Shown piece after piece: positions 1 to 12,206 of a stretch of 64,000 bases of DNA; within the stretch, counting starts at the first letter, position 1; each line of letters begins with the position of its first letter. The notes under the pieces were generated by a model that did no database searches, was not told the origin of the DNA, and saw only the letters and a program-made list of their open reading frames with translations. The translations under genes were made by a program, and so were the position numbers. The DNA comes from Polyodon spathula. Its lineage: Eukaryota; Chordata; Actinopteri; Acipenseriformes; Polyodontidae. The stretch covers positions 20,503,412-20,567,411 of the forward strand of contig NC_054538.1 in the NCBI RefSeq assembly GCF_017654505.1, given 5' to 3'.

Positions 1-458
1 ATAATCGCTTTATCAAACATGAATATGTTTTGCTTTTTCAACAAGGTGATGAAGTAGAGTGTTTCTCAACAAAAACAAGTTGAACACATAACCTCTCAAT
101 CATATAAGCTCTTATTTTGAGAACAAACTTGGTTTCTGTCTGTGCCAAAAGAGCCATGTTCTGGTTTGGATTTCATCACCCTCACATATTTTATCTTCAT
201 GACAAACCTCCTTGTTGATTTGATATATTAACTGGCCCTTGACAACTTATTGATATGACCAAAATGGGAATCTTCCGCCTATGCCTCCTTTCAACTCTCA
301 ATTTACTGTGCCCTTCTGAGAGAACAGGTACTACTGTCCTTGCATTATATATTTATTCTTGATACCATAATATATATCTTCGTATAGCTTCCCAGAGTCA
401 ACATTTTAACAACATCACGTTGCTCAATGTCAATATTGTTCACTGAGGCATGTTCAAT
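1..458. other. AT-rich spacer, no gene seen
   Basis: No open frame, RNA gene or repeat is recognised here. The stretch is AT-rich unique-looking sequence that ends at the foldback element beginning near 459. Confidence 0.5.
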
Positions 459-624
459 GCAGGGATGAAAGTAAGTCTACCATTGCATAGCAGTTTCACC
501 CATTCCAGGTTTTAATACATGCTTGATTAGTCACAGTGTATAGGTTACAAGCTCAGGTGAACCCATAGTAAAACCAGGAATGGATCGAACTGCTGTGCAA
601 TGGGAATCTCATTTTCATGCCTGC
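459..624. mobile_element. Foldback MITE with ~57-bp inverted arms
   Basis: The left arm (about 459-515) and right arm (about 568-624) are imperfect inverted repeats of each other. Both run from a GCAGG(G/C)ATGAAA end to a CATTCC(A/T)GGTTTTA interior, with a spacer of about 50 bp. No coding capacity is present, so this is a miniature inverted-repeat element moved in trans by an unseen transposase. The trinucleotide AAT lies on both sides (456-458 and 625-627) and could be a 3-bp target duplication, but the exact ends are ambiguous because the arms still partly match beyond them. The superfamily cannot be assigned from this copy alone. Confidence 0.65.
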
Positions 625-835
625 AATGCTTTTATTGCTACATTATACATTATTTAACAATAAGATTTGGTTAGAGTTGCTTTGGTAAACATTTTGTTTT
701 TTCTCCTACAACAGCTGAAATCGTTGAAGTATACAGTTACTCAACACTTATCATCTTCTCAACAAGCATCGACGGTACTGACACACTAATCACCATAACC
801 ACCCTTTGCAACTTTTATCAAAAGAAGACTACACC

Positions 836-1468
836 AGGCCGGAGTGGGGGACGTCCAACCAGAAGCAGGAAATAATCGACAGAGAGGTGGAGTTTGGTGG
901 AGCTGAGCGAATGCTTTTCGCTCAGCATTTAATAAATAAACAGAACAGTAAATAAAAAGGTTGTAACAAAAACAGCACACGGCACGTGAAGCCAAAATAA
1001 ACAGACAAACAAAACGGACTAACACTTTCACAAACAGTGGACTAACAGACAAACAAGGTGAGTGAAAACAACGGTCATATAAATTACTTTGTTAAGTTTT
1101 CTTGTTCTTAATTCTCTCCTGTCCACACCCGTTCTCCACTCACCGAACACACAACCCCGAGTGAGTGAAAACATGCTGCTTTTATGCAGCTGTACCGAGA
1201 CTCAATTTCTAATCAATCATTCAACTGCAGTCTCGGTACAACTGCACGTGAATTAATAGTGCAATTCCCCGTGCTCACATATTACTACATTTTACCTGCA
1301 CGTGAAGTGCTGTGCAATCCTCATGCCTAAATATAAATATACATTTTTAAACACACGTGAAAGACAGACCCATTTATATCCTGTGTACCAATGCCTATAC
1401 ACCAACATTTAACACACCACACGTAACATATAACAGAAAACACACACAGGGGCGGGTACTTTGTCACA
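836..1468 (-). mobile_element. LTR-like block (probable solo or partial LTR)
   Basis: Read on the minus strand the block begins TGTGACAAAG at 1468, the TG start typical of LTRs and very like the start of the 24-61 kb LTR family. It has a TATA-like box near 1370. The other end, near 836, has a CCGGAGTGGGG motif that recurs at 6101, so both sites probably carry the same element's terminal region. No matching target duplication was found and the inner boundary is uncertain. An 88-residue open frame across it has no recognisable domain and is not called as a gene. Confidence 0.4.
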
Positions 1469-3590
1469 CAGGGGTTAACATGATGGGATTACTGTGTTAA
1501 ATTCCATGACCCCCTGCAAATAACTCTGAGATTACAGTACAGGTTGCAGCACTGTATTAATATGACATGAAATGGACAATGGTTTATTACTGCATTGTAT
1601 AGTGGGTGATACACTGTACTGTGCTGTTGGCCTCCAGCAGACAAATGCACTGGGGAGGAATAAGAGAGCGGCTGAAGTCAGAGACAGATAGTGGAAGTCA
1701 GAGAGAGAACTGGGGGCTTTGTTCTGGATTTAAAAACTTGATCAACTACCTTAGGGACAGTGGAGCAGGGCTAAGTACCAGCTGATAAAAGAGAAATTGC
1801 CCCATTTTGAGAAGAACCTGATGCCACAATCAGGATAAAGAATATGGATGCTCGATGTAACAACAAAACTCAAGTGACATGTTCTAACGCTTAGCCTGTG
1901 ACATTGCACTATTTATTAGCAAGCTTTTTAGGGAAGAATCCAAAACCAAGGGAACCAATTTTTTTTGTTTTGTTTTTTTTACATATATATTTTTAGTGAT
2001 CGTATCATGGAGGTTGATTATGTATCATCTTTTGAAGCAACAGCTCTTATTTGAGGTGTGCTGACTATTGACCATAATTGTCTTTAAGAACTATTTAAGT
2101 ATTAAAATTAATCAATTATATTTAAAGTTGCCAATGATTGGTACTGAATTGTAAATGTTATACTGTCCCCTGTTCCAATAATGTTGACACTGCATCTGCA
2201 TCATAATTACAAACACACAAGGCAAGCCTTGGAGTATTCATTTGGCTGGAAGTTGAGTCTGTTTCTTGTTCCAAGTATACACAATTCTGTTGCTTAAATA
2301 CATAGTTTAATACAGAACCCGGAATGTCATTGAGACAGTATGCAATTCCAAATTATACAACCTTTTCAGTGGCTTAGTGTATAGTTTGTGGATTTTCCAA
2401 ATGTTTATTAGTTTGCACATTTAAAGATAGCAGCCTTTGTGCCAGCTTTCTAGCCTAGAGATGCAGAGGGAGACTCAGATTGGGTAAAACAAAGGAGATA
2501 ACTGCAATAAGGTTTTTGCATTGGATTATGAAAAAAATGGCAGTGCTTGCTGTCAGAGTTTTGATTTGAATCCACACACCTTTTTCATTATTTTTAGGGC
2601 ATGGGTGATAATATGTTAGCATATTATTTTAAATTACCCAAAAATAAAAGTTGTCTGCTTGAGCTCTAGTGTCTAGTATTATTACTTGTGCCTTAAGCAG
2701 TTTTTCCTCTTTCAACAAACTCGATACAAATCAACTTTCCATTGGCCATTTTTTTTTTTTTTTTTTTTTTTACTTGACATTATGAATGAATTACTTTATA
2801 TTTTACAACTTTGATCTACATTCAGGAATGATAACGCCACTGAAATCAGCAGATTTCAGGTATGCCCATTTACAGCAGAATACATGCTAATACTACATAT
2901 ACTGTATATAAGACAAACTACCTGTCCTGAATTTGTTATAGTACTGCAATTGTAACGTAATCTTGAAAGAGTTAAGCAAGCAAGAACTATAAATAAATGG
3001 TATTCTTGTATATCAGAGTTTTGTACAGAAACTCCTCACACAAGTAATATTTTTTAAATTGATTTTTTTACCTCAGATTTCATTATCAACTATTAATAAA
3101 TAACTGTATTCAAAGGAAGTTAAAGCTAGCAGGATGTGAATCTACATTGCGTTCAGCAATGTTAAAATGATGGATTATAAATTGTACGCTGGCTGCTGTA
3201 ATAATAGTTTGCAAGCTTTTTCCAATTATTTTTAACAAACAGTGTCTTAAAATGCCAGCCGTTCTAAGTGCCAGCAGTCTAAGGGCCACACGACAAAGGG
3301 CAGTCTGAGCTATGGCAGTCAGAGCGAGGATAGGTAGTGTGAGGACCTTTTTCTTTTCCAACTCTTTCCCATTGACTACTAGAGGCCTCGTTCCAACTGT
3401 TGACATTAGCTATATTTAAGTAACATTTATTAAGGTGGTGTTTTAATTAGGTGCTCTACTGTTGTGAGTGTGGTTAAAATCAATAGAGGTTGATTTGCAA
3501 TTTAATTGGTTTCCACACAGCTTTTTGTAGTTGTGTGATCCCACTGAAGTTCACTGCAACTATTGTATTGCTTAAGTATTTTATTTAGTG
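1469..3590. other. AT-rich spacer with poly-T run
   Basis: Unique-looking AT-rich DNA. The only clear low-complexity feature is a poly-T run of more than 20 bases near 2749-2771. A 98-residue minus-strand frame at 3110-3406 has no recognised domain. No gene is supported. Confidence 0.45.
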
Positions 3591-3799
3591 CAGTTAAGCA
3601 GCTGTTAACCAGTTCCCTTGCAAAGTGAAGGTGCGAGGAGAGGCTTTTGGAGAAAATCCAAACCTAGCAGCACTCTGGAAGATGCCAACTACTAAACTGA
3701 TCTGTACCCTCCACCCACCGCTCCTGCTCCCACTACTACTGTACCTATCTGTCTCACCTGTCCTGCTATGACTGTCTCTTACATTACTTTTATTCTGTA

Positions 3800-4525
3800 C
3801 TATAGCTCCTGAACTTTGTCCTCCCTTCACCGCTGCTCCCCTAACCTTATACCTCTGCCCCCCCCCCTCTCCCCTCCTGCACTCTCTCTGGTGCCCTCTA
3901 CCTTTCTTGCTCTCACTGAAACCTGGCTCTCTCCTGATAACACTGTAACTCCTGCTGCTCTTTTCTCTCTGTTCCATACTCCGTGTCTCACTGGAAGGGA
4001 AGGTGGGACTGGTCTTTCCTCTCTCCCTCCTTACTCTTTTCTGTCCCCCCTGTCTGTTAACACCTTTTAATTTCACACTGTCCAATTAACCTGTCCCTAT
4101 CAACTCCTTCTAATTGTAATGTACCGTCTCCCTGGACCTCTCACTCACTTTCTCGATGAACTTGACTATCTCTTCTCCTCCCTCCCCTCTCTGTCTACCC
4201 CAACTCTCCTGTTGGGTGATTTCAATATCCATCTGTCCAACCCCACCCACTCTGCCAGATTTCTTCCTCTCCTTCGCTCCTTCGACTGCTCCCTCTCCCC
4301 ATCCCCTCCTACCCACAAAGCTGGCCGACAACTGGACCTCACCTTCTCCAGGACCTGCTGCCCTTAAACCCTCTCTATCACCCCTCTGGACCTCTCCGAT
4401 CACTATTTCATCTCTTTTTCTCTGTCTCTCCCCTCTCTCCTTACTCCACCTACCCACAGTGTCACCTCCCACCGTAACCTCTGCTCTCTCCCCCTCTGTC
4501 CTTGCCTCCACTGCTCGCCTGGGGT
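3800..4525 (+). pseudogene. LINE endonuclease fragment (L2/Rex1/CR1-like), decayed
   Basis: Non-LTR retrotransposons use an apurinic-type endonuclease to nick the target before reverse transcription. Two plus-strand frames keep its hallmarks: ALTETWLSPD at about 3909-3938, and then LLLGDFNIH at about 4209-4235, followed by HKAGRQLDLTFSRTC at about 4314-4358. Downstream a further frameshift keeps a SDHYFISF-like stretch near 4398. The order and spacing fit an L2, Rex1 or CR1-type LINE. No reverse transcriptase follows: the similarity stops near 4525 and unrelated sequence takes over, so this is an internal fragment with frameshifts and no function. The family assignment is from motif recognition only. 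The overlapping purine-rich minus-strand frames are shadows. Confidence 0.72.
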
Positions 4526-5170
4526 TCTCCCGAATAATAATAAAGACTGGTCCACCAACAAGCTTTTGAAAGTTATTTTTTAAACAAGGAATCCCAATTC
4601 CAACACGAATTTCTTTATTTTCTTTATACCATAAATCTGTCTCAGCCAAGCCTGTCTATCCTGCACTGGCTTCAGTACAGTGAACCAGGCTTGTCAGTGG
4701 ACTCCCCCTCCCTCTCAGTGCCAGCTTTTTGTTCTGCTGCCTTGCATTCATTCCTACAGCCAGCTGTACTTTATGACCCCGCCAAGTCAGATTCTTTCTC
4801 CGACTTAAGTTTACAAATATTTAATGACATTAAATATTTAATTCAACCTCTCAATGCTTCTGTTTCCTCAGCCTCTGACTGCCTGGAAATGCTCGAGAGT
4901 AGGATTACAAGTCTGGAGCCTGCAGCCCGTCCCTCCCTTGCTTCAGCCACTGCAATGTCTGCTATGTTAGCAGCACCTCGCCACTATTGTTAGCTGCCAA
5001 TCTTCATGCTTGAGACTGCCTCTACATCTGCTTCTGTCGTCCATCTACACACACTTTCTCCACAAATGACACAAAATATTATTGAAGATTCCCCAGTTCA
5101 GACATCTGGTTCCCTCGGCTCATCCTTTCCCTCTGACTGTTCCTCCGTTCAGCAATATTATACTGAATTA
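4526..5170 (+). other. Probable 5' part of the adjacent recombinase element, unassigned
   Basis: Serine- and proline-rich short frames at 4691-4993 and 5006-5251 show no known domain, but they lead directly into the recombinase remnant that follows and could be its upstream coding region. A short A/T-rich stretch at 4526-4640 separates them from the LINE fragment. Confidence 0.3.
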
Positions 5171-6015
5171 AAGTCTTCTCTTTGTAATCTCCTTGCTTCT
5201 GCACAAAACTATATGGCCGCCGCCCACACCCCTTCCAGCCGATCTATCTAGGCAACTGGTTGGTCCACCTTCATGACCTTCTGCAAGCAAAATCGAATAG
5301 CCACTTCACCCTTCAACCAGGATGTCATTCTATCTTTTCTTGTTCACACAAAAGACAAGCTGCAATTCTGCCTGGGAACTCTCAAAGCTTATCTAGCTGT
5401 CATTCAATGTCACTATCATCTCTCATATATCTTGTCCCCTCCTCTCTCATCTATCCCTGCTGTTTGCCTTCTTCTTAAGGGGATGGTGAAGAGTACCCCT
5501 CCTCTTCCTTTCTGTCTCCCCGTCACTACTGATATTCTCTTGCATCTAATCTCAATCCTCCGTCGAGGCTGTTTTTCTCCTTTCGATGATATAGCCATGG
5601 AATATTTTTCTGCCTCTGGTTTTCACCACTGGTCTGAATTCGCTGTCCCCTCCCCTTTCAGTTTTCTATCCCTGGGTCTCCATTCCTTTGACCTCTCTCT
5701 AGTCCTCAATTCACACTATCTCCTCTTTGTATCTCCAAAACAGACAAGCTCCACCAGGGTCAATTTGTGTTCCTCTGTAAACTCAACTATCCTTTTTGTT
5801 CTTATTCCTCCCTATCCCGCTATCTTTTCTGCTGCAACCCCTCCAAACCTTTTAATCCTCCGTCCTTCAATGCTAACCGTGGTATCATAACAAAAAACTG
5901 GTTCTCTACTCATCTTTCCTCTCTCATTTCTAAAGCTGATCTGCCCCCTCAATTCTATTCCCCTATTCCTTTTGTATAGGTGCGGCAACCTCAGTTAAGT
6001 TAACCAGTTCCTTAT
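5170..6015 (+). pseudogene. Tyrosine recombinase remnant of a YR transposon
   Basis: The frame at 5273-5890 looks like a transposon-type tyrosine recombinase, the enzyme that integrates DIRS, Ngaro and Crypton elements through circular DNA. A SAM-like N-terminal region (FCLGTLKAYLAVIQ, near 5368) is followed by PVTTDILLHLISIL (near 5519) and a catalytic region. The first catalytic arginine, normally in a FLR(V/S)SEF-like context, is replaced: the copy reads FHHWSEF (near 5620). After frameshifts come NWFSTHLSSLISKA (near 5900) and FCIGAAT (near 5970), where the expected HSFRIGAAT arginine has become cysteine, as expected of CpG decay. The catalytic tyrosine region is absent. This family is different from the DIRS copies at 14 and 55 kb. 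Which YR class it belongs to cannot be settled by eye. Confidence 0.62.
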
Positions 6016-6100
6016 GAAATAAGCTTCCTCTGCTGTTGAATCTTACATTCATTCTTCACTTCCTGATATTTATTTGGCTAAACAGATTATTGTTAGTATG

Positions 6101-6240
6101 CCCGGAGTGGGGACCATCTCCGCCGGGACCACCAGAAGTTTCCTCCCAATGAAAGCTGGGGGGGGTTTCCTGCCCGCTGAGAGGGAGAGAATAGTCCTTT
6201 ATTAAAAAGAAAAAAAACACAAAAAAAAAGAAACTGACTG
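6101..6240. mobile_element. LTR-end fragment related to the 836-1468 block
   Basis: The CCGGAGTGGGG start, the CCAGAAG motif a little downstream, a GCTGAG box and a following TTTATTAAA segment occur in the same order as at 836-950. This suggests two diverged copies of one LTR end. The rest of the element is not found here, and the fragment runs into an A-rich tract at 6203-6230. Confidence 0.35.
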
Positions 6241-7030
6241 TTTCTTTACTAACCCGTATTGTATTTATATTTGCATTGGTTGCGCAGATGCAAGGAGCCA
6301 GGGGTCTTCTTTTGGGAGCAAGTGATGATCACTTCCCAACCTTAGGCCCAGTCAAGCTGGCCTCCACCTCTGAGAGGAAGGTTCTCCGAGAGCCAAAGGG
6401 GACCCCCGGACAAATCTGTCTTATCAATCTCTTTATCATTCCAGGTTCCCACTGGGGGCAGCATATATGCTCCCTGGCCTTGCTCTCTTTGAGCCAGGTG
6501 GAGACCCTGTATTCTTTAGTAACAACTTGCTTTCACCTATGCCAGTGTTCATTTCATTTCCTCTTTTAGAATTCCTGTCGCCCTGTGTGTCTCTAGTTCT
6601 TCTCAAATGTATCCTCTATCCTTCTCTTCATTTTCCCCTTGAGGGATGTAACACTTGATCCTCAACCTTGGAGGCAAATCGGTTTGGTCTCACCTCCATA
6701 AGGATAGCTCTCCACGAGCCAAGGGAAAAGCATATCATCTCCCTAAAGTCACAAGCACTTAATTCCTATTTTCATGGCTTATTCCTCGCAGCCCTTGCTC
6801 CTGTTCTGGGAATTAGCTGTATAACAGGATTATCATACATGTGATTTTTTTCCAGCTGATGATACAATCTGATGAGAGATATTGGTGTAAAAGGTAGTGT
6901 CGCAGCGAAAGTACCATTTTATCCCAGGACAAATCGCACTGCGACCGATGTGTGGAGTTCTTTAGTGTGGGCTTCAGTGTACAGTGCAATATTAATACTA
7001 ATCCACTCCATATGTCTGAAAAATGGTAAC
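6241..7030. other. Spacer, no recognised feature
   Basis: GC-balanced sequence with short frames (for example 6276-6569) that match nothing I recognise. It may be old repeat material, but no structure supports a call. Confidence 0.35.
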
Positions 7031-7033
7031 ACT

Positions 7034-7078
7034 TTACATTAAGTGTCTCCAATTATTATTTGGAGACACTTAATGTAA
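7034..7078. repeat. Perfect 19-bp palindrome with 7-bp loop
   Basis: Positions 7034-7052 and 7060-7078 are exact reverse complements separated by 7 bases. The left arm is preceded by GGTAACAC, the same string (inverted) that closes the AT-rich element at 25,992. It may be a MITE terminus or a collapsed foldback element. As RNA it would form a stable hairpin, but nothing indicates transcription. Confidence 0.7.
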
Positions 7079-7079
7079 G

Positions 7080-8740
7080 CTGAGTACGCCAGTGGGAAAG
7101 CAGTGTACAGCTGCCCTGTAGCTGAGACCCTAGCCAGCATAAATAAGGAACAGTGCCATTGAGTACCATGTAAATAGCATGGATAAACATGAATGAAACA
7201 CAAGGAACTTAAATATGATTGGCTGTTCATAAAACACACTACAACAGTAACAATCCCTGTCTGTCAGCCTTGCAATTTCAGTGGGGCTACTATACCTATG
7301 GCTAGAGGCAGAGATTTCTCCCCCCCCCTGTTTTTTAAATGTCAATAAAAAATAATTTTGTGGTTCAATGTAGCTTATAATATCAGTTGAAAATATTAAG
7401 TATGAGAAGATTGACGATGTATTTTCTCCAAAAAACACTTTAATGTAATAACTCACCTGAGGATAAACAAACTAGCTAATCCTATTTAATTTTGTTTTCT
7501 CCTCTTACTGAGGAGCAATGGTTTAAGACAAGCCTTCCCTCTCCTAGCTGCCACTTTTCACATTCTCTGACCCCTCCCACCTCTACTGTACCTACTCAGC
7601 TAAGCAGCCACCCTTCCAGGGTTCCCATAGAAACACACCAGCAATGGTAAAGATCCTTTATGCATGAGGTGCAGCAATATACCGCCAAAGGAATCTATTA
7701 AAGTATTACATCATTGTGGAGTATAATGTGTGTAATGATACTGGTAGATCATTAATCAAAGTATCTATTTTTTTTAATATATTAAATATACATAATTGTA
7801 ATTTTACACAACAGTGTGCTGTAGTGGTGATCCATTATCAAAATCACCATGCAAGTGGGTTAATGTATCAAAATGTCAGCACATCCTTTCAAGCACATGG
7901 TGGGGGTGAAGTCAATTTTCAGCTGGGTTGAGGCACCAACATGATGGGGAACTGTAATATTCCCAAATATTATTGCACAGAAGCAATAGTAATGTAACAT
8001 TGCTAAATTGGACAACTGCAGCCTATTGGCTGGTGCTGCAAAGACTATTATAACAGAAAGACTGAATGCAGAACATTACAATAACTAGGACTATGTAATG
8101 TCTGGACTACTAGCTGTCACTTACAAGAGGAACTGCTTAACAAATGTACTCAAAGAAGTCAAGATAAAGTGAAACAGCAGAATGCAACACTTTCAAGCAG
8201 ACATATTATACCTCTTAGCAGGAGGCACTAAAGGATGCTTTTATTTCTCCAGAGCAGAAGTTCAAAGTAGCACCTGATAACTGTTCTATATTCTTACTTA
8301 AATAAAAAGCTTAAAGGAAGTATAGAACCAGCTAGGACCAGACCCTGTGCCGAGTAGTAATATGTTTGGAGTACTGATCGTAAATTGTATCATGCCTTGA
8401 ACAAAAAATACAGAAACTGCTCTAAATCACAGTGTCTACAGCTGCATGCAATTCATCATGTAAATAGCACAGTCCTGATTATAGGTCAACCCAGGGGTTC
8501 GTATTAGCGAGAGCATCGTACTTTAAACTTCCTCCAAACGTATAATGACCTCCAATCTCAAGGTCCCTTTTCCAACCACAGATCATGCCTCTGAAATTCT
8601 GCACTGTCATAAAGAGCAAAATCAATAAATAATAAATGACAATTACTCTTTACATATGTATGTCTTGCATAGTAAGTTGTGGTAAAAGTCTGTAGCTGTG
8701 TTAGGTGAAGCCTGTACAGTATTTAGAGCCCTACTAAATT
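7080..8740. other. Spacer, no gene seen
   Basis: AT-rich DNA with no repeat or coding feature that I can support. Minus-strand frames at 7039-7239 and 7130-7456 are short and domain-free. Confidence 0.4.
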
Positions 8741-8744
8741 AAGC

Positions 8745-9480
8745 CTTTGTGATGAGCCACTGCTCCTTTAAGTCAGTTTGATGCCCCTTGCCTGGTAATG
8801 ATGGATGTGCACTGTAGCCAATCCCCCGGCGCGTGGCAGCTGGGTGATGTATGTTTGAGCAGCTCCCCGGCTCCACTGGCTGCCCCATGTTTGCTGTCTC
8901 AGTGATTTACCAGGGGGTATAAATCTACACTGTCTGTATTTCTGCCCAGCTCATTTTAATCTCCCTACAAATCATAAAGTGGGCCATGAAAAAGAAGAGT
9001 TATAAAAATAGTGCAAAATAATAATTGTTTCTGAGCATTAGTTGTTGTTTTTTTCTTTCTTTCACTAAGCTTCCTGATACATATTACCTCACCATTTCCT
9101 TTACACATTTTAGTTCATTGTTGAAGCTCAGGAGGCCCCCTTTTATCTCCCTTTTTATCTCCTTTTAGCCATTAATCAGTCTCCCTATTTAAACTGCTGT
9201 GTCTGAATAATGGGCAGTGTTGTGTGATGCACCATCCTGTCCTCTTTTGGATTGAGGTCATCTATGCAGAGGAACCCGGCAGTATTGCTTGCATAGCAGT
9301 TAAGATACTTGCATACAGTGTGCGTGGTTGCCAGTTACTGCCAAGCCTCCATCCTGTTACTTGATTTGCTCTGTGGCTTCACTTCTGCAATGGTGGGTCC
9401 CGTCCTCCTGCTTTGGAGGCTCGAGCCTGAAGGATGACTCATTCAGGACAGAGTGGGACCTCTAGGCCAAATCATCAAAC
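8745..9480. other. Candidate conserved non-coding block
   Basis: A balanced-composition stretch without transposon signatures, low complexity or long frames. It contains homeodomain-type TAAT cores (CATTAATC near 9171) and an unbroken texture unlike the decayed repeats on either side. This is a visual impression of constraint only and needs cross-species alignment. Confidence 0.22.
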
Positions 9481-10235
9481 ACTGCCCCTTCACTTGGGTT
9501 TAGGGAATCAACAATTACAATTGTAGCAAGTATGTCATACATACATACTCCGCCTCTCTACGAATTGAGCTAGAGACGGATGAATTAACAAACAGACAGA
9601 CACATATGTCCAGAATCTGATACTCTCAATAACCTAATACATTTTTTGGTACACCCCCCAAGTAACGACACAGTGGAAGGGTTACCACAGAGAAACCTGA
9701 CAGAGCAAGGCAGGGGAATCAATTCATTTATCTCCTGTCAGATGATTGGGGTTAATATGTTTTTAATTTGACATTTTTTACCATGTCTTCAGCTCTGTCA
9801 TATATCTCCAATGCCTGTGCTGTCAGTATGTGTCATTTAAGCAATACATTACACTGGGGTGTGCATTACGTACAGTTTGAGGTATGGGGAAAGTCTATGC
9901 TCAAATTGCTATATTTGATTGCCATTTACGTATGTCATGTAAGCCAATCAGAAAGTAGGATTTCTCTCCATTAAGATGGAATGTACATGGATCGAATGGC
10001 TGGGGGTCCTCAATTAAGATGTATAATGTTTTGGGGGTCTTGAGCCAGGAAAGTTACATGTATCAGTGGGCCCACACAGCTTTCAGACCGCCCCCAGACC
10101 CACCGACACTGTATTACAGGAATCACAAATATTTACCACCCTGTTCCATTGACATCTCAACACAGCACCTGTTTTCTAGTGTAATTTACAAATATCTGTG
10201 ATGCTCTTTAAATGTCTGTGTTTTCATTTATCACT
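9481..10235. other. Spacer, no gene seen
   Basis: Unique-looking sequence with two short plus-strand frames (9768-9974 and 10019-10201) that carry no recognisable domain. Confidence 0.35.
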
Positions 10236-10239
10236 CGCT

Positions 10240-10560
10240 TTCCCTCTGTCCCAGGGGCATGTAGGGTTAGCCAGTTCTGTAAATAACAAACGGCCCAAGT
10301 GCCTAATAAAAACCTGGCTGTCAGATTAAGCTGCTTTCCTAATTAATTTCAAATTTATAATTAAGATGTAAATGTATTTGTGGTCTCCTCCCTCTGCCCC
10401 TGGTATCACAAGATAATCAAGTATACCTAATCTTGGCCTTTTCCTAATAAGTGTGATTTTGTTCTACATTCATAGGTCTCAGTTTAATTAAGGCTTCAAA
10501 GCAACCCAACAGCTGTTATTTCAGATAAGTACATTGGGGCATGAACACTTAGTGTTTTTT
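10240..10560. other. Candidate conserved non-coding block rich in TAATTA sites
   Basis: Several TAATTA or TTAATTA motifs (about 10341, 10360 and 10478) lie in non-repetitive sequence with many CAG and CTG half-sites and no transposon features. This pattern is common in vertebrate developmental enhancers bound by homeodomain proteins. The call is inference from composition and motif density only. Confidence 0.25.
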
Positions 10561-12136
10561 CAACAGTAGCTAAAAGTAATAATTTAGCTTGCGAATATGC
10601 AAACTGTGATCCTGTGATCTTGACCTGGAGGTTTAAAAATATCCAAAAATCCATGTACTGTAGGTGGCCAGGTTTATCTGTGTGAAAACGGCTTCATGGG
10701 CCTACTTTGTTTGGGAGATATAAATGAATGCTAAATTAAAAAAAAAAAATTCTACATCGGTTCAATGAATCTTACAATACAAGTGTAGCTCTACCACTAG
10801 ACAATAGTGATCATATAGTTTTTCTGTAGTAATGTTTACTTTTTAAAGATTCAAAGACACAAGGCAGTTCCAGAGGAACCAAATGTTTGGAAATAAAGTG
10901 TTGAGGCAGAAGAGATCCAACAAGTGCACTCAAACAACAGCACTGTTTGGAATCTCGTTCAGCCACCTAAGTCATTTTATAATGTAGTAGATATGCAGCT
11001 CTTTTCAATTCACAGGAAAAAAAAAAGAAATTCAGTGTTGAGGTCAGGATACACTGTCTGAGATCAGGAGACTAGACAGGTATGACAAAGTACATTTAAC
11101 AAAAAGCCAGTTAGAAAAGGATGTCACATTTTGTTTGGAATCTTAAAATTGCAAAAATAAATGTTCCAAATGTCCAAATTTGAGATGCAAGCTCCATACA
11201 ACAACTTTGTATGTTCCCTCTAGAGTCAGTTTCAACAATCATGTTTTATTTTCCTGATTGCTGATGTTATACACTGAGACCTCAAATATGTATTCCCTCA
11301 GCTCTCAATGGATGGCAGTTTGCATGAGAAAGTCCTCTGAAACATACTGGGGACTAAAAGGTGATGGCAAATAAAAAATAAACTCAAGTTCTCTTCTCAA
11401 CTCCCCAGTTTGGATGCTTTCCAGGTGGATCACAAGGCACTGCTAGACCAAAAGGCATGATTGTGTCCACATACAACAAGACAAAGCTTGTTCAGTTTTC
11501 ATATTCACTGCCCTCAATATTTTAACAATTTCTTAATGTGAAATACACAAAGAGTAGGCTACTTTACTGTAACAAACGCCCAGACATTGTGTTTTCCTAA
11601 ATTCTTAATTACCACTTGTTCTTGTTTAAAGTAAACTAAAAACAGGTCATGAAGGGTTAACTCACTTTGAAATAAATTTCCTACTCTTTTCAGAAAAAAA
11701 AGAGTCGATGATTTAATTAAAAAGTAAGAACGAATGTTCCTTTCCCTAACCCTAAAGAAAAACAGCTTACTCCTCTTCTGAGCTTCAGCAGGCACTAGCC
11801 TGCAGTTACTTTAGCTCTGATTTTGCCAGAAGAAAACTCTGTAGATCAAAGTACTGTTTTTGATGGGGAAACTAGACCTATAAAAGAGAAACTGCTGACA
11901 TGTAAATATCAGTCTGGCAGATTGCGGGCACATCATGTCATAAAGTACGGGTAGCTCAAGTTCAGAGGAACTTCCGCTGTACATCCTCCTCAGTGGCGGC
12001 TGGTGACCTCAGAGTCTTATCATTTTCTGATTTCAGTTTTTACTGTTTTAAAAAATGTAATTAAGTTGATGTAATTGAACTTATGTACACCGCAGCCAAC
12101 AACACAAAGTGTAGATCTACAACTGTATTTTATTGA

Positions 12137-12139
<3 letters not shown>
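10561..12139. other. Spacer, no gene seen
   Basis: AT-rich unique-looking DNA with a short poly-A near 10739-10749. The minus-strand frame at 11559-11795 has no recognised domain. Confidence 0.4.
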
Positions 12140-12194
<55 letters not shown>

Positions 12195-12206
12195 ATATAT
12201 ATATTA
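12140..12206. repeat. (TA)n microsatellite
   Basis: An almost uninterrupted TA dinucleotide tract with a single TAT break near 12,182. Tracts like this extrude cruciforms and vary in length. Confidence 0.95.

Noticed and set aside
786..1052. 88-residue minus-strand frame as a membrane protein gene
   Set aside because: Hydrophobic, but it lies across the LTR-like block and has no known domain or conserved context.
460..1473. CAGGG on both sides as a target duplication joining the MITE and the LTR-like block
   Set aside because: The left CAGGG lies inside the MITE arm and is not followed by a TG terminus; chance match.
3594..4649. Minus-strand frames of 163 and 179 residues, Arg/Glu/Gly-rich
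   Set aside because: Shadows of the pyrimidine-rich LINE endonuclease fragment on the plus strand, where the real motifs are.
5170..6015. Bacterial-type integrase contamination
   Set aside because: The recombinase is a decayed eukaryotic transposon copy embedded in vertebrate repeat DNA with CpG-type changes.
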